Shown one piece after another: positions 33,501 through 44,319 of a stretch of DNA of 64,000 nt. Position numbers and translations under genes: made by a program. The notes under the pieces were generated by a model that saw only the letters and a program-made list of their open reading frames with translations, did no database searches and was not told where the DNA came from. The stretch comes from Rhipicephalus microplus (taxonomy: Eukaryota; Arthropoda; Arachnida; Ixodida; Ixodidae): the NCBI RefSeq assembly GCF_043290135.1, contig NC_134710.1, positions 456,134,376 to 456,198,375 of the forward strand, in the 5' to 3' direction. The number at the start of each line of letters is the position of its first letter. Position 1 is the stretch's first letter.

Positions 33501-36500
33501 ATCATATTGACAGACAGAGAAAATCCAGTACTCACTCAGCTGCCCCCATCACAGCATCATGTTGCCTCATGTAGGAGTTCCTGGTATGCAGGAGGCAGAT
33601 ACCTGAACTTTGTGGCTATGTCGTATCACAGTGAACGTGATCGACATCTGCTCGAACTACGTGAGCAGCTACGAAATGCGTCATTGTGAAATTAGCTGCA
33701 ACAATGCTGTATTGTTAGCTACCAAAAGCTTCATCATACCCCCACAACGAATTTTGGCACCAGCATGATATTGCAGTGCATACAAGCTTCTGAACGCAGT
33801 ATTTAATGCTACCAGCTGTATTTTATATTTTCATATTTAGATGCATAGAACATGCACACAGTAGCCAATGATCGCGCCAAGTAGAAGAGTCCACTTTAGG
33901 CATTCTGTATATTTCATAGACAAGAATCAGGCACATCACTCAAGCCTGTTGTTTAGCATAAGATGTCAAAATGGGCTTGCAAGTGTACACAGAGAAATTA
34001 GCAATTGCCCTTGAAAATTGCGAAAACTAGGTTTATGTCAAATCGCATACAGTAAAGACAGTCCAAGACACTATAATGAGCAGGTTGTAAATTTTAAAGT
34101 GGGTCACTATTCTTCACCGTATGCATGCATTCACAAGAAAGATAACAATGATTGCTGCAAGAAACAATAACGTTTTAGAGTTTTTGCGAAATTCCACTTG
34201 TCAGTATTCCATTCTACAGAAAGGCAACACTCTGGATAAACCAAGTCACGTTTCCAGACGAAATGAACTCATCACGGTGACAAATAGGTGGAGTACTCTT
34301 CTACAGCAGGATTTATTGGAACTAAAACTCTACTAACATATATTTATTGTTATATCTAGCAAGAGCTTTTCTACTGGTGTGTATGTGAAGCACTTTTATA
34401 TGAACGGCAGGTCACAAGAATAAGGGCCACATATTATTGAGCACAAAAAGACAGTGACTGGTTGTGCAGCGATTTCCCCTATGCTCATTCATGGAAATTA
34501 TTGCACCTCTCCCTAAAATAAAAGTTTAACATAATAAACACTTTGGCAAGTTAAGTTGGTAGGTAGCATACATTCTGACGTTACTCTGTGTACCCTCGCC
34601 TAATTGCAATATTTTCACTTCAACACAACTAGCTCAAAACAACACTCTTCATCAAACGGAACTTTGTACGTTACTATTGAGTTAGCCACAGATGCTGAAT
34701 AAGCACCTCTTCTGGGATGCTTGGCTCACTGTGTGGTCAGCACTGCACAGTTCCTCAGGGCACTTCTGTTTGCTACCTCCAGTACGCAGCAAAACACTTG
34801 GGCATTCAAACAAAAACAAAGCAAGTATGGCAGCAGCATTTCGTCCTTTGTAGATAGAGAGGAGAGGCTAGTGCAGCATTGTTCATCATAACCTACACAC
34901 ACATGCATTAGCTGTTTTAGTTTGGCATATAAACAGTATAATGAGTGAAAATGGTTAGAGGAGACCAGCGGCCGCATATTTGAAATGCTCCAAGGAAGGC
35001 CGAAATACTCACTTGGGATTTTTCAGTTTATGTTCTGTGCCATCTAAAAAAGTATGCAAAGTGCTGAATTTCATCAACACTTGTGCACTATTAAGCCGAT
35101 GTAAAAGGACAACGTATTGGACTCGCTTCGCTGTCCAGGTGGTGCTTCCGAAATTTTCTGAAGTTGCACAGACAGCAAAGTGGTCTTACCAAATTTAAGT
35201 ATACCAATTCCAACAACCACCGCTGGCTTCAACTCCAAGTGACAGTACCAAATCAAGTCATTTAATAGTGGCATGTAACTAATGCTAAATACCTAAGCGT
35301 TTGAATAAAAATGCAAGTGTATTTCAGTTTCATGTTCGAAATGTATTGTTAATTCTTCCGCGTGTCACCTTTTCTCTGATGCTGGGTATTAAGATAAAGG
35401 CAAAATATTTTTAAAATATAGTAATACAATATGTTTACCAGACACAGTAATACTACATTATACCAAGCAGTGCTAGCGATATCGCTGCAAACATTGATAG
35501 AAACGACAACAGCATATCTCCGAGACCTTCACAGTGTTTCACTGAGCTGCAGTTCAAGGTGGCAGCTAAATAAACTTTCAACCCCTTCTTTCAGAAACCG
35601 ATTTAGCTGCTATTTTTCAAAAAACTTGCAGGTGCAAGGCGCAGACATTGACGGAAATAGATATAGCCCCGGCAACTTGGACTATACCGCTAAGAGTTGA
35701 TGTGCCGGCTCTCTTGCCACACCTTAAGAGCGAAGGCAGCTTCTTTGTCCGTTTTCGCCCTATGAGCTCAGAAAACGCCTGTGCTAACGCGCTGTGCATC
35801 CCTCGCGGTTGCTAGAATAAGGTGATCTCTTCCGTATGGTGTTTCCGTTTTGTTCTTTTTATTATATTTTTTCTGCTAGTGAAATTGCAAGAGCCACGAT
35901 GCGCTACAACATAGGTCACTGCCACCCAAAAGACACGAGGAACTCACTAACGAACACTGCAAAAATAAGGAGAGCCAAAAGGACAATAAGTTGGACTTAC
36001 TTTAAGCAAATACTGCCGGCACAAGACCTGCAAACGATAAAATAAACTGTCCAGGCAGAATATGCCACGCTAATACCATAAGTGCATTATTGCAATAAGA
36101 TACAGCCCAGCTGGCACACCCCTGCTAATCATTGTGGCTTGTTTATCTACACGGATCACGCCAACAGAACTTTGGTCGTGTCGCATGATAACGCTACTGC
36201 AACGAAAAGGATGGGATGCGCAGTTTCGTCGGCCACTCACCCGGAACGTAGAGGAATTTTTGTCAAATATAACTAATACGTACTGTAACAAGACACTTGA
36301 CAGCAGCTATCAAGCCCACACCACTAAAGCCCTGGTAACCAACTTCACGGTCAGGGGCACGTGATACCGTTGCGCAGAATTCGCAAATACGCCGAAACCA
36401 CGTGCGCGCAAAAAAGGCCGACTTTGAGTAAGCCTGTGTGCGACTTCAAAGCAGCGTAAACATTCAAGGCATGAGCATTTTGTCGGCAGTCGAACAAGCG

Positions 36501-36634
36501 GAAGGTGGGGAAAATTCACGAGAGCCGTAACATAGGACTTACCTGATAGCGAAATCCACAGAACTTCTTTGCTGGTCAGCTTGGCGGGAAAGTTCCGACA
36601 CAATGGAGACTCGAAGCAGTGAAGTTAACGACAT
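30441..36634 (-). CDS. Unrecognised minus-strand gene, five phase-consistent exons (gene span)
   Basis: Exons: 36634-36543 (ATG start), 36027-36001, 35284-35190, 33117-32998 and 30596-30441. Every junction keeps one continuous frame (phases 2, 2, 1, 1). The product begins MSLTSLLRVSIVSELSRQAD and includes LNISYMPLLNDLIWYCHLEL, then PAVVVGIGILKFDENFFEKA, then WECLQSIIVWCYFSYRTKHL. It ends, so far, VSMLSRLLPHEAEKVKLYYM plus EHARK. It looks all-helical with alternating hydrophobic and charged stretches, and no signal peptide is evident. I cannot assign a family. The 3' end is unresolved. The CpG-rich block upstream with an NRF1 palindrome supports a housekeeping-type promoter. Chance agreement of four junction phases with good splice sites is unlikely but possible. 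Confidence 0.6.
31469..31581 (-). CDS. Isolated coding-like exon ending in a stop
   Basis: After acceptor gctgttttcag the frame reads QSVDINIDSTKLWFRMKGST, then VAVVHGLLHSILGYQK, then TAG. It looks coding, but inserting it between exons 4 and 5 would create a stop codon at the junction. It may be an alternative terminal exon or part of an overlapping gene. I do not recognise it. Confidence 0.3.
32998..33117 (-). CDS. Exon 4 of the unrecognised minus-strand gene
   Basis: This 120-nt exon lies between acceptor ggttcagcctatag and donor gtgagc. It reads ENFFEKAPMWTSWECLQSII, then VWCYFSYRTKHLIKEVLQG. It is entered in phase 1 from exon 3 and leaves in phase 1 to exon 5. Confidence 0.6.
35190..35284 (-). 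CDS. Exon 3 of the unrecognised minus-strand gene
   Basis: This 95-nt exon reads ISYMPLLNDLIWYCHLELKP, then AVVVGIGILKF. The donor is gtaaga; the acceptor ggtatttag is short on pyrimidines. Entry in phase 2 and exit in phase 1 both match the neighbours. Confidence 0.55.
36001..36027 (-). CDS. Microexon (27 nt) of the unrecognised minus-strand gene
   Basis: A 27-nt segment lies between a textbook acceptor (ttttatcgtttgcag) and a textbook donor (gtaagt). It keeps phase 2 on both sides and encodes about nine residues (SCAGSICL plus shared codons). Small in-frame exons of this size are typical of regulated splicing. Confidence 0.6.
36543..36634 (-). CDS. Exon 1 (start codon) of the unrecognised minus-strand gene
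   Basis: ATG at 36634 is in a reasonable context (caacATGt). The exon reads MSLTSLLRVSIVSELSRQAD, then QQRSSVDFAI, and ends at a perfect gtaagt donor. It is 92 nt, leaving phase 2, which the microexon continues. A second frame in the same exon runs into a stop in the microexon, so this frame was chosen. Confidence 0.6.
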
Positions 36635-36639
36635 GTTGC

Positions 36640-36970
36640 GCAAACTTCTGGTGGCATATTGTCTGACTTCACGCAACCACAGGTCAGTCGATTAGAATAG
36701 GAGAACGATTCACACGTCTTGGTGTCGCAAATAACCGTTAAACATGGTCGTTTTAACCAACTCATCGACCACGACGTTCCGCCGTGAAAAGCGTCTATAT
36801 TGGCCTGCGAGCACTGCGCATGCGCGACCTTGCATGCGGCGCGTATATACACCACGTGACCACCTCGGAGAGATGTGATCGCGAGCCAGCTCGTCGACGC
36901 ACGGCCGCCTGGATCGGGGTGCGCCGCGGTGTTCTGGTGTCACGAAGGGATCCACGCTCTGAGCAGTTTC
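36640..36970 (-). promoter_or_regulatory. CpG-rich promoter-like region with NRF1 palindrome
   Basis: The block is much richer in CpG than its surroundings. It contains a perfect NRF1-type site TGCGCATGCGCG (36815-36826), about 180 bp upstream of the ATG at 36634, an E-box CACGTG (36853-36858) and a TATA-like cgtatatac near 36842. The site spacing fits a transcription start between 36.65 and 36.8 kb on the minus strand. A plus-strand transcript is also possible but no exon was found. Confidence 0.45.
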
Positions 36971-37149
36971 TTGCTTAAACAATATTGAAACCATGCTTTG
37001 CGGTTGCGGTATAGGCTCGTGGTATTCGCTGCACGCCCCAACGCAGTACAGTAACCTGTGTACTTGAGAATAAGACAGTTTGCAGAAATGGTCAGGCTGT
37101 CGCAGTTTCCTTCGCATGGAAAAACCTTATAAGTACGCCATGAAATTTT

Positions 37150-39550
37150 ACGTACGAGCTGTTTGACTGACGGGATGAACTGACGCATTCAGTTGTGCAA
37201 AGCACGTACATGCTATTATTTACCTGCAATTCCGACCACTTTTTCATTGTAAAGCGAATAAAACAGAAAAATACTTCCTTACCAAGATTAAAAAAAAAGA
37301 TTGTGCACCAGCTCTGTTAATTTGTACGCACTTGGTTTTTTTTTGTTATACGCACATTCTGCCAACCCTAAAATGCTTGATGACAGGACTTATGAATTTT
37401 CACATCAGAGAGATCACCTTGATTAAAATATTTCCGCCAGCTCATAACAACCTGTGGAACCCACCATTACATAGATACGGGTTTCGACATATCAGTGATG
37501 ATAATGGGATGGAAGCACAACTTTTTATATGCTCTTTTTGGCAAAACAACTTGCTCACAACAATTCCGCTGTGCCGCATTATCAGTTACATCAAACAAGT
37601 CTGGTTGTTGTGTGTTCGAGCCAAAAAAAATGGGGGTGTGTATGCGCGTGGCGTGTAATCCTCGAAAAGAAACAAGAAAACGAAATATGTTTGCGTCCTG
37701 ACCCCCCTCTATATTTATGAGGGACTCCGTGTGGTAGTGGCCTCTAGAAATTTCACTATCTACCATTCGAAGAGATAATGAATAAAAATTATGAAAAATT
37801 GACGCAAAATCCTACAGTAACAGCACTACGTCCGCTGGCATGCACGGCCAATTTCTCCTTCTTCCCAGAAACTGAGAGGCACCCATGACCTTTACGTCGA
37901 TCTTTGCCATGCCTCTGACGGACAGTTTTTACAGTGCACTGCGAACAGAGTTGGAGGGTACCACCGAGCTGAAACTCGAGATGGAGACGCAGGGTACGGT
38001 AGCGGCATCACAAGTTGTGGTGTTTAATGAGGTGCCGAAAACGGTCTCCGATCAGATGAGGATTATCAGTGTAATACTCTGACAGGCAACCTCAGGATGC
38101 TGATTGGGAACCGAATTGCAGGGCGTAGGGCCACTCGTCGATGAGCTACACAACAGCCTCTTGCGGCGGCGGGCTGATGACAGTCGCTTCATCACCGAGC
38201 TCCGAGGTAGTTTGATTATGCTCCGTGGCGCAGTCACAAGACGCCGGAGAGAAAACTACGCACGTGTTTGGCCATAATGCCGCGACTCAACTGCTTGAGT
38301 CACTCAGCGTGGAGATTGCGGTACTTGAACCCGTCGCATGGTATTGGTTTGATTCAGTGGAGCAGCGATTACTGCGTGGCGAGGAATGGCCCCCGGGCGG
38401 TGCACCCAAAGTATTTTTCGCTGTGGCGACAGTTAGTAGCAAGAATACTTCCATGGTGTCTTCACATCAGGTACTGTCGGTGCATTGCCGGCAGGATAAA
38501 CTCCACAGCGAAAGTGAGACACTTTGAGGTGACCAGCTGGTTTCAAATCCTCTACAGCGCACGTCCGCCAAACACAACGAAGGCTCGCTGCGTATCACCG
38601 CCATAGCACTTCTAGCTGTTCCAGAAAGCTGTAGGTTGAAAACAGCGTTCTATGACTGATGACAGCGGTCACACTACTGTAGATAGGCAATCATTTGCAG
38701 CTATCTACGCTCCGTAAGACATTCTCATACCTTTGACATGCGCGCAGCAGCTGGTGACCCATGGTCACATTATTTTCTGTTGAACATTGCATACGCCCAT
38801 TATGTCTTACGGTCAATGGAATTATTAAGCACTGGGGGTCATATTAAACGCGAAAAGTGGGTGACGAAAAAAAAAACTACAGCTTAAAATTTCACGCGGT
38901 TTTTCTCCTATAGTGTTAAGAAGCAGTGTTACATGCTGGGGCTCAAGCGCGAGCAGAATCAGGTAAAGGGGCCCGAAGCAGTCACCTTGTGTAAGTGTTA
39001 CGAGCAGTGCGTGCTGTGGCTAAAACGACTCCGTCGGACACTAATGTAAGAACGATTGGTATGTGCCATGTGACTGACTTTGACGCATATGCTGTGGAAA
39101 GTCTGTAACAACACTCGCTAATGGTGATGAAACTATTGGGCATAATACTGTATTACGTGGCACTTATCAAAATTATTTGCAAGCACTGAGAGTAGCAATA
39201 GTTTGCTTTTACGCGCCAATGTTTTTATCTCGTTCTTTTTTTATGTTAAAAGGGACGAAAGCACCCAATTGTACTGTAGCACATGTTGGACAATGTGTAT
39301 CATGTTCCTGAAAAGGCTTGTGCTTTCTTCAAAAAGTAAACATTTGTAAACTTTTGGTGAGCAGGCGTTCTTAGTGAGCTAATTTCTTAGGTTTAATAAG
39401 GTGCATTAAATATTCCGTTGCAAGTGCATGATGTTTTGCATCGTTTTGCTGCATTTAGACAGCTGAGCAGCTCACTAATTAAACTTTATCATTTTAGTTC
39501 GCGCTGTAGGCTGGTTTAAGTTGTTGTTTTGGTTATTTTTTTCCTTTTTG
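37150..39550. other. No supported gene; possible retroelement debris at 37.9-38.6 kb
   Basis: The plus-strand segment 37885-38530 contains charged open pieces (for example LELVDELHNSLLRRRADDSR-type reading near 38130-38190) broken by several stops. Its GC-rich composition differs from the flanks. It lies 1 kb before a polypurine run and LTR-like repeat, so it may be internal sequence of an LTR element. No domain could be named. Confidence 0.3.
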
Positions 39551-39557
39551 AGCACCG

Positions 39558-40375
39558 CAAAAAAGGGGGAGTACTGGGACACTTTACGCTCTCCTGTTTC
39601 GGGGTAGCATTCGCGCCTGCTGTTACAGGCCGGCAGCTGCGTGATTACCGCCTAGTGGGGAGGGTGCCCTCCAGCAGGGCAGTTTAGGTATGGCTGTTAC
39701 ACCCACTGGTTGAGCGGGGTTTACTTTTCCTTGTATTTACTCCGGCAACACTGTAAATAGGTTGGTGCGAATTCTTCGATGGTGCGTGTGGTACCGCGGT
39801 AAGACGCGGCTGCGTTACAGTTTTTGGTTTACTTTTACGTATTTTGTGCAGTAAACTTAGGGATGCATGCCAGCCGTCGCGCTGCATTTCCTGAAGCAGG
39901 CAGCATTGCTTCGGTGGCGTTTAGTCAGTGTCCGACTGGTGTGGCGCTGATCCTAGACGCCGTGTATCGGCATTGGCGCCCCGCGAAGGGCTGGTGCGCC
40001 TCAGATTGCAGCTTTCCTATGGTTTTCTGTAACCCAAGTCAAAGGAACCCATCCCCGAGTGAGTGACAAAGAGGTAAAGAAGGAAACGTGATTGTGAAGG
40101 CCCGCTGATTGCATCACGGCACTTTCAGCCTGCGCATGTATGGTCTTCTTCCGGGAATCAGCACGGTAGTTCAACCCCACACATTCGTTCGGCCTACCGC
40201 CTGACCGATTGCGGTTCGCGTGCCTAGAAGTCGCTGCCGCGACAAGACGGTGTGCGTTTCAAAACTTTGGGAGCGCCGGCACCGTTTCGTTACTGTCCAG
40301 CTTGTTTCTGTTAGCTCCTGGAATCGCGCCGGCTTTCGACACGCACCGGTGACCGTGGTCGCGAGCATTTACGAA
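39558..40375 (+). repeat. LTR-like dispersed repeat, copy 2, preceded by a polypurine run
   Basis: The polypurine run aaaaaaggggga (39559-39570) is placed like the tract before a 3' LTR. The following sequence is collinear with 13840-14395 from about 39700 onward. The position suggests the end of an LTR retrotransposon, but no exact LTR ends or target duplication could be fixed. Confidence 0.5.
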
Positions 40376-40419
40376 GATGGCAATGTTCCTAGAGTTAACA
40401 CCTTTCAGACCGATCCTCT

Positions 40420-40745
40420 TGCACATAATAACCATAGTATCTATTATGGTATAACTTCTCAAAACGGTCATATCATTATGAGACATGCCGTAGTGTAGAT
40501 GTCCAAAAAGTTTACCAGCTGGGGTTCCTTAGCGGGTGCCCTATTTAAGCACTGGGCCAAAAGAATTTTTCCTTTCATAAGAAAACCAGCCACCTTCCTT
40601 TCATAGGAAAAGTGCCCATCCTTCCTACTTTAAGTCATGTGTTAGAAAACACCGCGTTAGTTCGCGACACCAATGCTAGGACGTGGCGGCCACATTTCTG
40701 TGAACTCAATATGCTAGAACTCTTTTTGCCCAGATTTAGAAGCAC
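40420..40745 (+). repeat. Chimeric Ruka-like repeat, copy 1
   Basis: The first 120 bp follow the minus-strand Ruka consensus loosely (tattatg...aaaacggtcatatcattatgagacatgccgtagtg...ctggggttc). The rest is unrelated to Ruka (catgtgttagaaaacaccg, ttcgcgacaccaat, ctaggacgtggcggccaca). The whole unit recurs at 43950-44262. Confidence 0.65.
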
Positions 40746-40859
40746 GTAGTTAACATGGCCGCGGAACACGTGTTTGAATTTTTAGATGCTTTTGTCGCCC
40801 CCATTTTGGCACCGCAACACTGGTTCTGCTGCGTTGCGGCAGAAGAACCATTCCTTTGA

Positions 40860-41500
40860 AGGAAATTCGGTCAAGTCGCTATCTGTGTACGTCGGGAAAC
40901 GCCCGTGTTTTAACAAAGAGCCTCCTCGGAGGCGCGCGTCGGTCTCGGCTTCGGAGAGATAAAAGAGACGGGAGCCACAGGTGGCTCATCAAAGAAGCTT
41001 GCTTTGTATTCTGAGCGACCTTCGGAAGCAAATTGTGGTTTTGCGAGGTATGTGGCTTCGCCGGCCAAGTTTCATGCAACGTGGTGAACGAGAGGGGGGA
41101 TGCTCGTTTTGCCGGGGTTGAACAGGCATTGAAGTGGCAGATGGCATATTTTAATCATGGAAAGTTTGAATGCCGACAAGACCGGGGAACCACTCGGCTG
41201 CATGCAATTATGGCTTCAAAAAGAACAACAGTGGCGACAGATCTAGCTTTGAATTTGCGTGGGGCGAAGGGCAATATAACTTGCTTGGAAATGACGACAC
41301 CTAGGCAGCTGAGGGGCTCACGATTGATGTCGCCGCGCCAGGCCGACCACACAGAAACAGATGGAAGTTGTAAACAAAAGGGCTCTGGAACACTGCTGTA
41401 GTTGTCTCACAGTATTGCTCCAAAGATGTACTGTAGAGGGCGGGCTCTTAGAGGGATGGCTACGATGATCCAGATTAGCACCGCCTCTTTTTTCGGTATT
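40860..41500. other. GC-richer stretch without supported gene
   Basis: A plus-strand frame of 122 residues (41033-41401) has no recognisable domain. It probably belongs to the 5' region of the Gypsy-like element to the right, or to a neighbouring retroelement. Confidence 0.25.
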
Positions 41501-43670
41501 ACCATCTCATGCACTCATTGGTCGAAATAGGGCGAGATATTCGAACAATTCTTCCATTCCATACGACCACTGTTTATAAACGAGGTGTACGTGTGAATGG
41601 GGGAGTGCGAGCCGGAAATCGGCCGCTGCTGGACAATAACCTGATCTGATCTTGCCTTTGACTTTTGCCTTAATAAAAGAGTTTTGTTCTGTAAGTTCGC
41701 CTCCCTTGTTGCAAGGTGTCTGCAGACGTACAGGAAGAGGCATCCCACGTAGCGGGAAACGCTGAGCTTCCTGCCAGCCTGACATTGATTGTTGTTTGAT
41801 TGGTTCCCGTGACCAGGATCCGTCAGACCGACCTAATGCATCAGGGCAGGCGACTTTGAAAGAAGAGATTCTGACGCATTTCTGCGACGACATCTAAGCG
41901 CAGTCGTCAGGCAAAGTGTCGAGGAATGAAAGAGGCGGTTTCTGCTGTATCACCTGGAAGCAGCGTCACTACTACGATGGTGAAGGACCAGCTGTTGCGG
42001 TGAAAGGCCCGGCGGATTGACTGAGCAACTTCGGGGCTCCTGACGCAACAGGTTTTCGACAAAGGTAGCCAGCAGATGGCCAGAGAAGTGGCAGTGGTGG
42101 GCATGTTCAGGTAGGCCCTGCCCTGTTTTCTCCGGGAGCACCATGTCGGTTACCACTAGGGCACACATGCATCGCGCAGCGGCAACCGCCGAATCAGCGT
42201 TGACCGAGACAGAATCTGGGGCTGCCGAGGCTTCGGGTCGGCACAGGAGTAATTAAGACTCGAGTGATCGCGAGGCCGCCGTACGGCCTAGGTAAAAGGA
42301 GCTGGATCTCGAAATGTATAAGATGTGGATTCAGCTGCAGACGTTAAGGCTGCAGGAGCAGGGTAATTGAAGGCGGCTGGATGGCTAAATTGAGTAGCTA
42401 TGCCAAGGAATTGAAGGCAGTACTCCCCACAATGTCCGAATTGGATGACCTAGCACAAGCATGGTTTAAAAGGGCGGAACGCATGCTTATGAGCTGTGAA
42501 ATTCCACTGGAAGCAGCAGGCGCTATCATCGTACCCGTTCCTAATGAGAAATGCAGGACCCTTGTTGCGAACAAATCCGAGGATCGGAGCTTGTCATAAG
42601 ATAAATCCGCGAGCTAGTGCTCTCAAAGTTAAAATTGACGCCGGGGGAGGACAAGCGCCGATTTCACGCCTGCCGAAAGGGCAAAGAAATATGGAAATAA
42701 TGCGTCACACATTTAAATATAACCCCGAACTAGTATTTACGGAGCCATAAAGTAGAGACCTTGGAAGAGCTTCCCGCACTCTTGGTCGCTGACCGTGCGA
42801 AAGAGAATATGTCGCACAAGCTATGTGCCTATGAGCCCCAGCGTGAAACAGTCGACTGGTATAAACCAATGAAGGTAGCAATACTTTCCGAAAAAGTTTG
42901 AAGAGAGTGGAGCTTGGTGCCGCCAGACAAAGGCCGCTGGAACTACAGTTACGGACGAGCGCAGAGCAACAACGGGATCAGGCGAAGGCGAGAAAGAATT
43001 GCGGCAGAGCGAGCTGCGCCCACTGCCGAAATGCTATGGATGTGGGAAGTTTGGTCACGTGCAATGAATATGTCCCCAGGCTGAACCGAGTCAGCGACCG
43101 AATGGCACAGTGGTTGGGAACCACAGCAAACGAAGTTTGCTGGTTGGGTATTTTGACTTCAATAGAAGGAAAACGAGAGGCAGATTCTCCACACCGAAAT
43201 TGAGACTAGCTTCGGTAGATGTTGTCTGCGGTGGGCGGTAGTTGAAGACATGTCTGTACTTGAGAGCCGACATAATTATACCAAGAAAGAGCGTACTACC
43301 TGAGGGGTGGAAAGGCAGACGCGGTAAATAAGTGTGCTTGCAAGGACTGTTTGGACACACGGTCGTAGCAGACCTCATGCAGGTGCCTCTCAGTTTACCT
43401 GCGATGAATCGAAAGACAACGTCAAAACTGATGATATTGTGTGCCGCTACTGATGAGGTAGCGCAAGACGTTGAGGATTTACTTCAAGCCGATTTGTTTA
43501 AAAAACTTGAGAGTGAAAGGAAACTAGTTGTCGAACATACGGGGAATGTAGTACAACTGCAGAATGAGGCACAACGCAAGGAGGGCAACAACATGACTTT
43601 GGTGTTCGTAGTTCGATCAACAGATAGCACAGGACAAGATAAAACGGAGGGACTGATAAAGAAGGAATAG
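41500..43670 (+). mobile_element. Gypsy-type LTR retrotransposon, 5' part (LTR-like, gag, protease region)
   Basis: A polyadenylation-like aataaaagagttttgttctg (about 41671-41690) followed by U5-like sequence suggests an LTR. Gag begins at 42143, a zinc knuckle lies near 43035-43075, and a protease-like tail reaches about 43670. Reverse transcriptase and integrase are absent. The fragment is flanked by the two chimeric Ruka-like repeats (40420 and 43950). Confidence 0.5.
42143..43240 (+). pseudogene. Gypsy-type gag with CCHC zinc knuckle, broken
   Basis: ATG 42143 opens MSVTTRAHMHRAAATAESAL, with stops near 42256, 42292 and 42367, and a one-base shift before KELKAVLPTMSELDDLAQAW. That segment leads into the capsid-like motif LNEKCRTLVA-type (here VPNEKCRTLVANKSEDRSLS). 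The nucleocapsid knuckle PKCYGCGKFGHVQ, TGA, ICPQAEPSQRPNG has the C-x2-C-x4-H-x4-C spacing, with one intervening residue turned into a stop. The protein would package element RNA in a cytoplasmic particle. Confidence 0.65.
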
Positions 43671-43949
43671 CCATTGAACTCTTCAATACTTGAACTCTCT
43701 TCGTTTTTCAAAAAAACTGCTAGATGGCGCTCATGTCTCACGTGTGACGTGATTTTATGCGTTCGTTTGCCACCGCTGCACACTTGACGCACTCTAACGC
43801 AGCGCCTTCAGAATACCATTAACCGATTTGTTTGCGCAGAATATCAAAAATTGTTTTGTTCACTCCGTGCACACGCAAGACTATCGCCTTTCGACGACAT
43901 TTGCCAAATAGTATGCATATACGGGGCCGATTTTTTAGGCCAAGGATCT

Positions 43950-44262
43950 TGCACAGTAAGAACCATGGTATTTATTGTGGTATTATTTCTCAAAATGGCC
44001 ATATTATTAAAAGACATGCCGTAGTGTAGGCGTCCAAAAGTATTTACCAACTGGGGTTCTTTAAAGGGTGCCCTATTTAAGCAGTAGACCTCAAGAATTT
44101 TCGCCTTCATAGGAAAAGCGGCCACCGTGCCCGTAATTCCTATTTTGAGTCATATGTTAGAAACACCGAGTTAGTTCGCGAGACCAATTCTAGGACGTGG
44201 CAGCCACATTTCCTTACACTCAATAAGCTACAACTCTTTGGGCCCAGGTTTAGTAGCCCGTT
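43950..44262 (+). repeat. Chimeric Ruka-like repeat, copy 2
   Basis: It matches 40420-40745 across both the Ruka-like first part and the unrelated second part (agtcatatgttagaaacaccg, ctaggacgtggcagccaca). It proves that the combination is a repeat family of its own rather than a chance junction. Confidence 0.65.
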
Positions 44263-44287
44263 AATCCCACGTGGTCAAACTATTGGG

Positions 44288-44312
44288 CTCTCCGCTACGG
44301 CATCTCTCGCTT
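44288..44312 (+). repeat. Short Ruka fragment, plus orientation
   Basis: ctccgctacggcatctctcgct matches the Ruka segment around CTCCACTACGGCGTCTCTC. Only about 25 bp remain. Confidence 0.4.
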
Positions 44313-44319
44313 TGATAGT

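Noticed and set aside
33507..33689. Plus-strand exon ending in a helix-like tail with stop at 33689
   Set aside because: The composition is suggestive and an acceptor-like site precedes it, but no upstream plus-strand exon fits and the region is an intron of the minus-strand gene.
34726..34977. Minus-strand exon near 34.8 kb inside the unrecognised gene
   Set aside because: Its phase does not fit between exons 3 and 4, which already join correctly, and its acceptor is poor.
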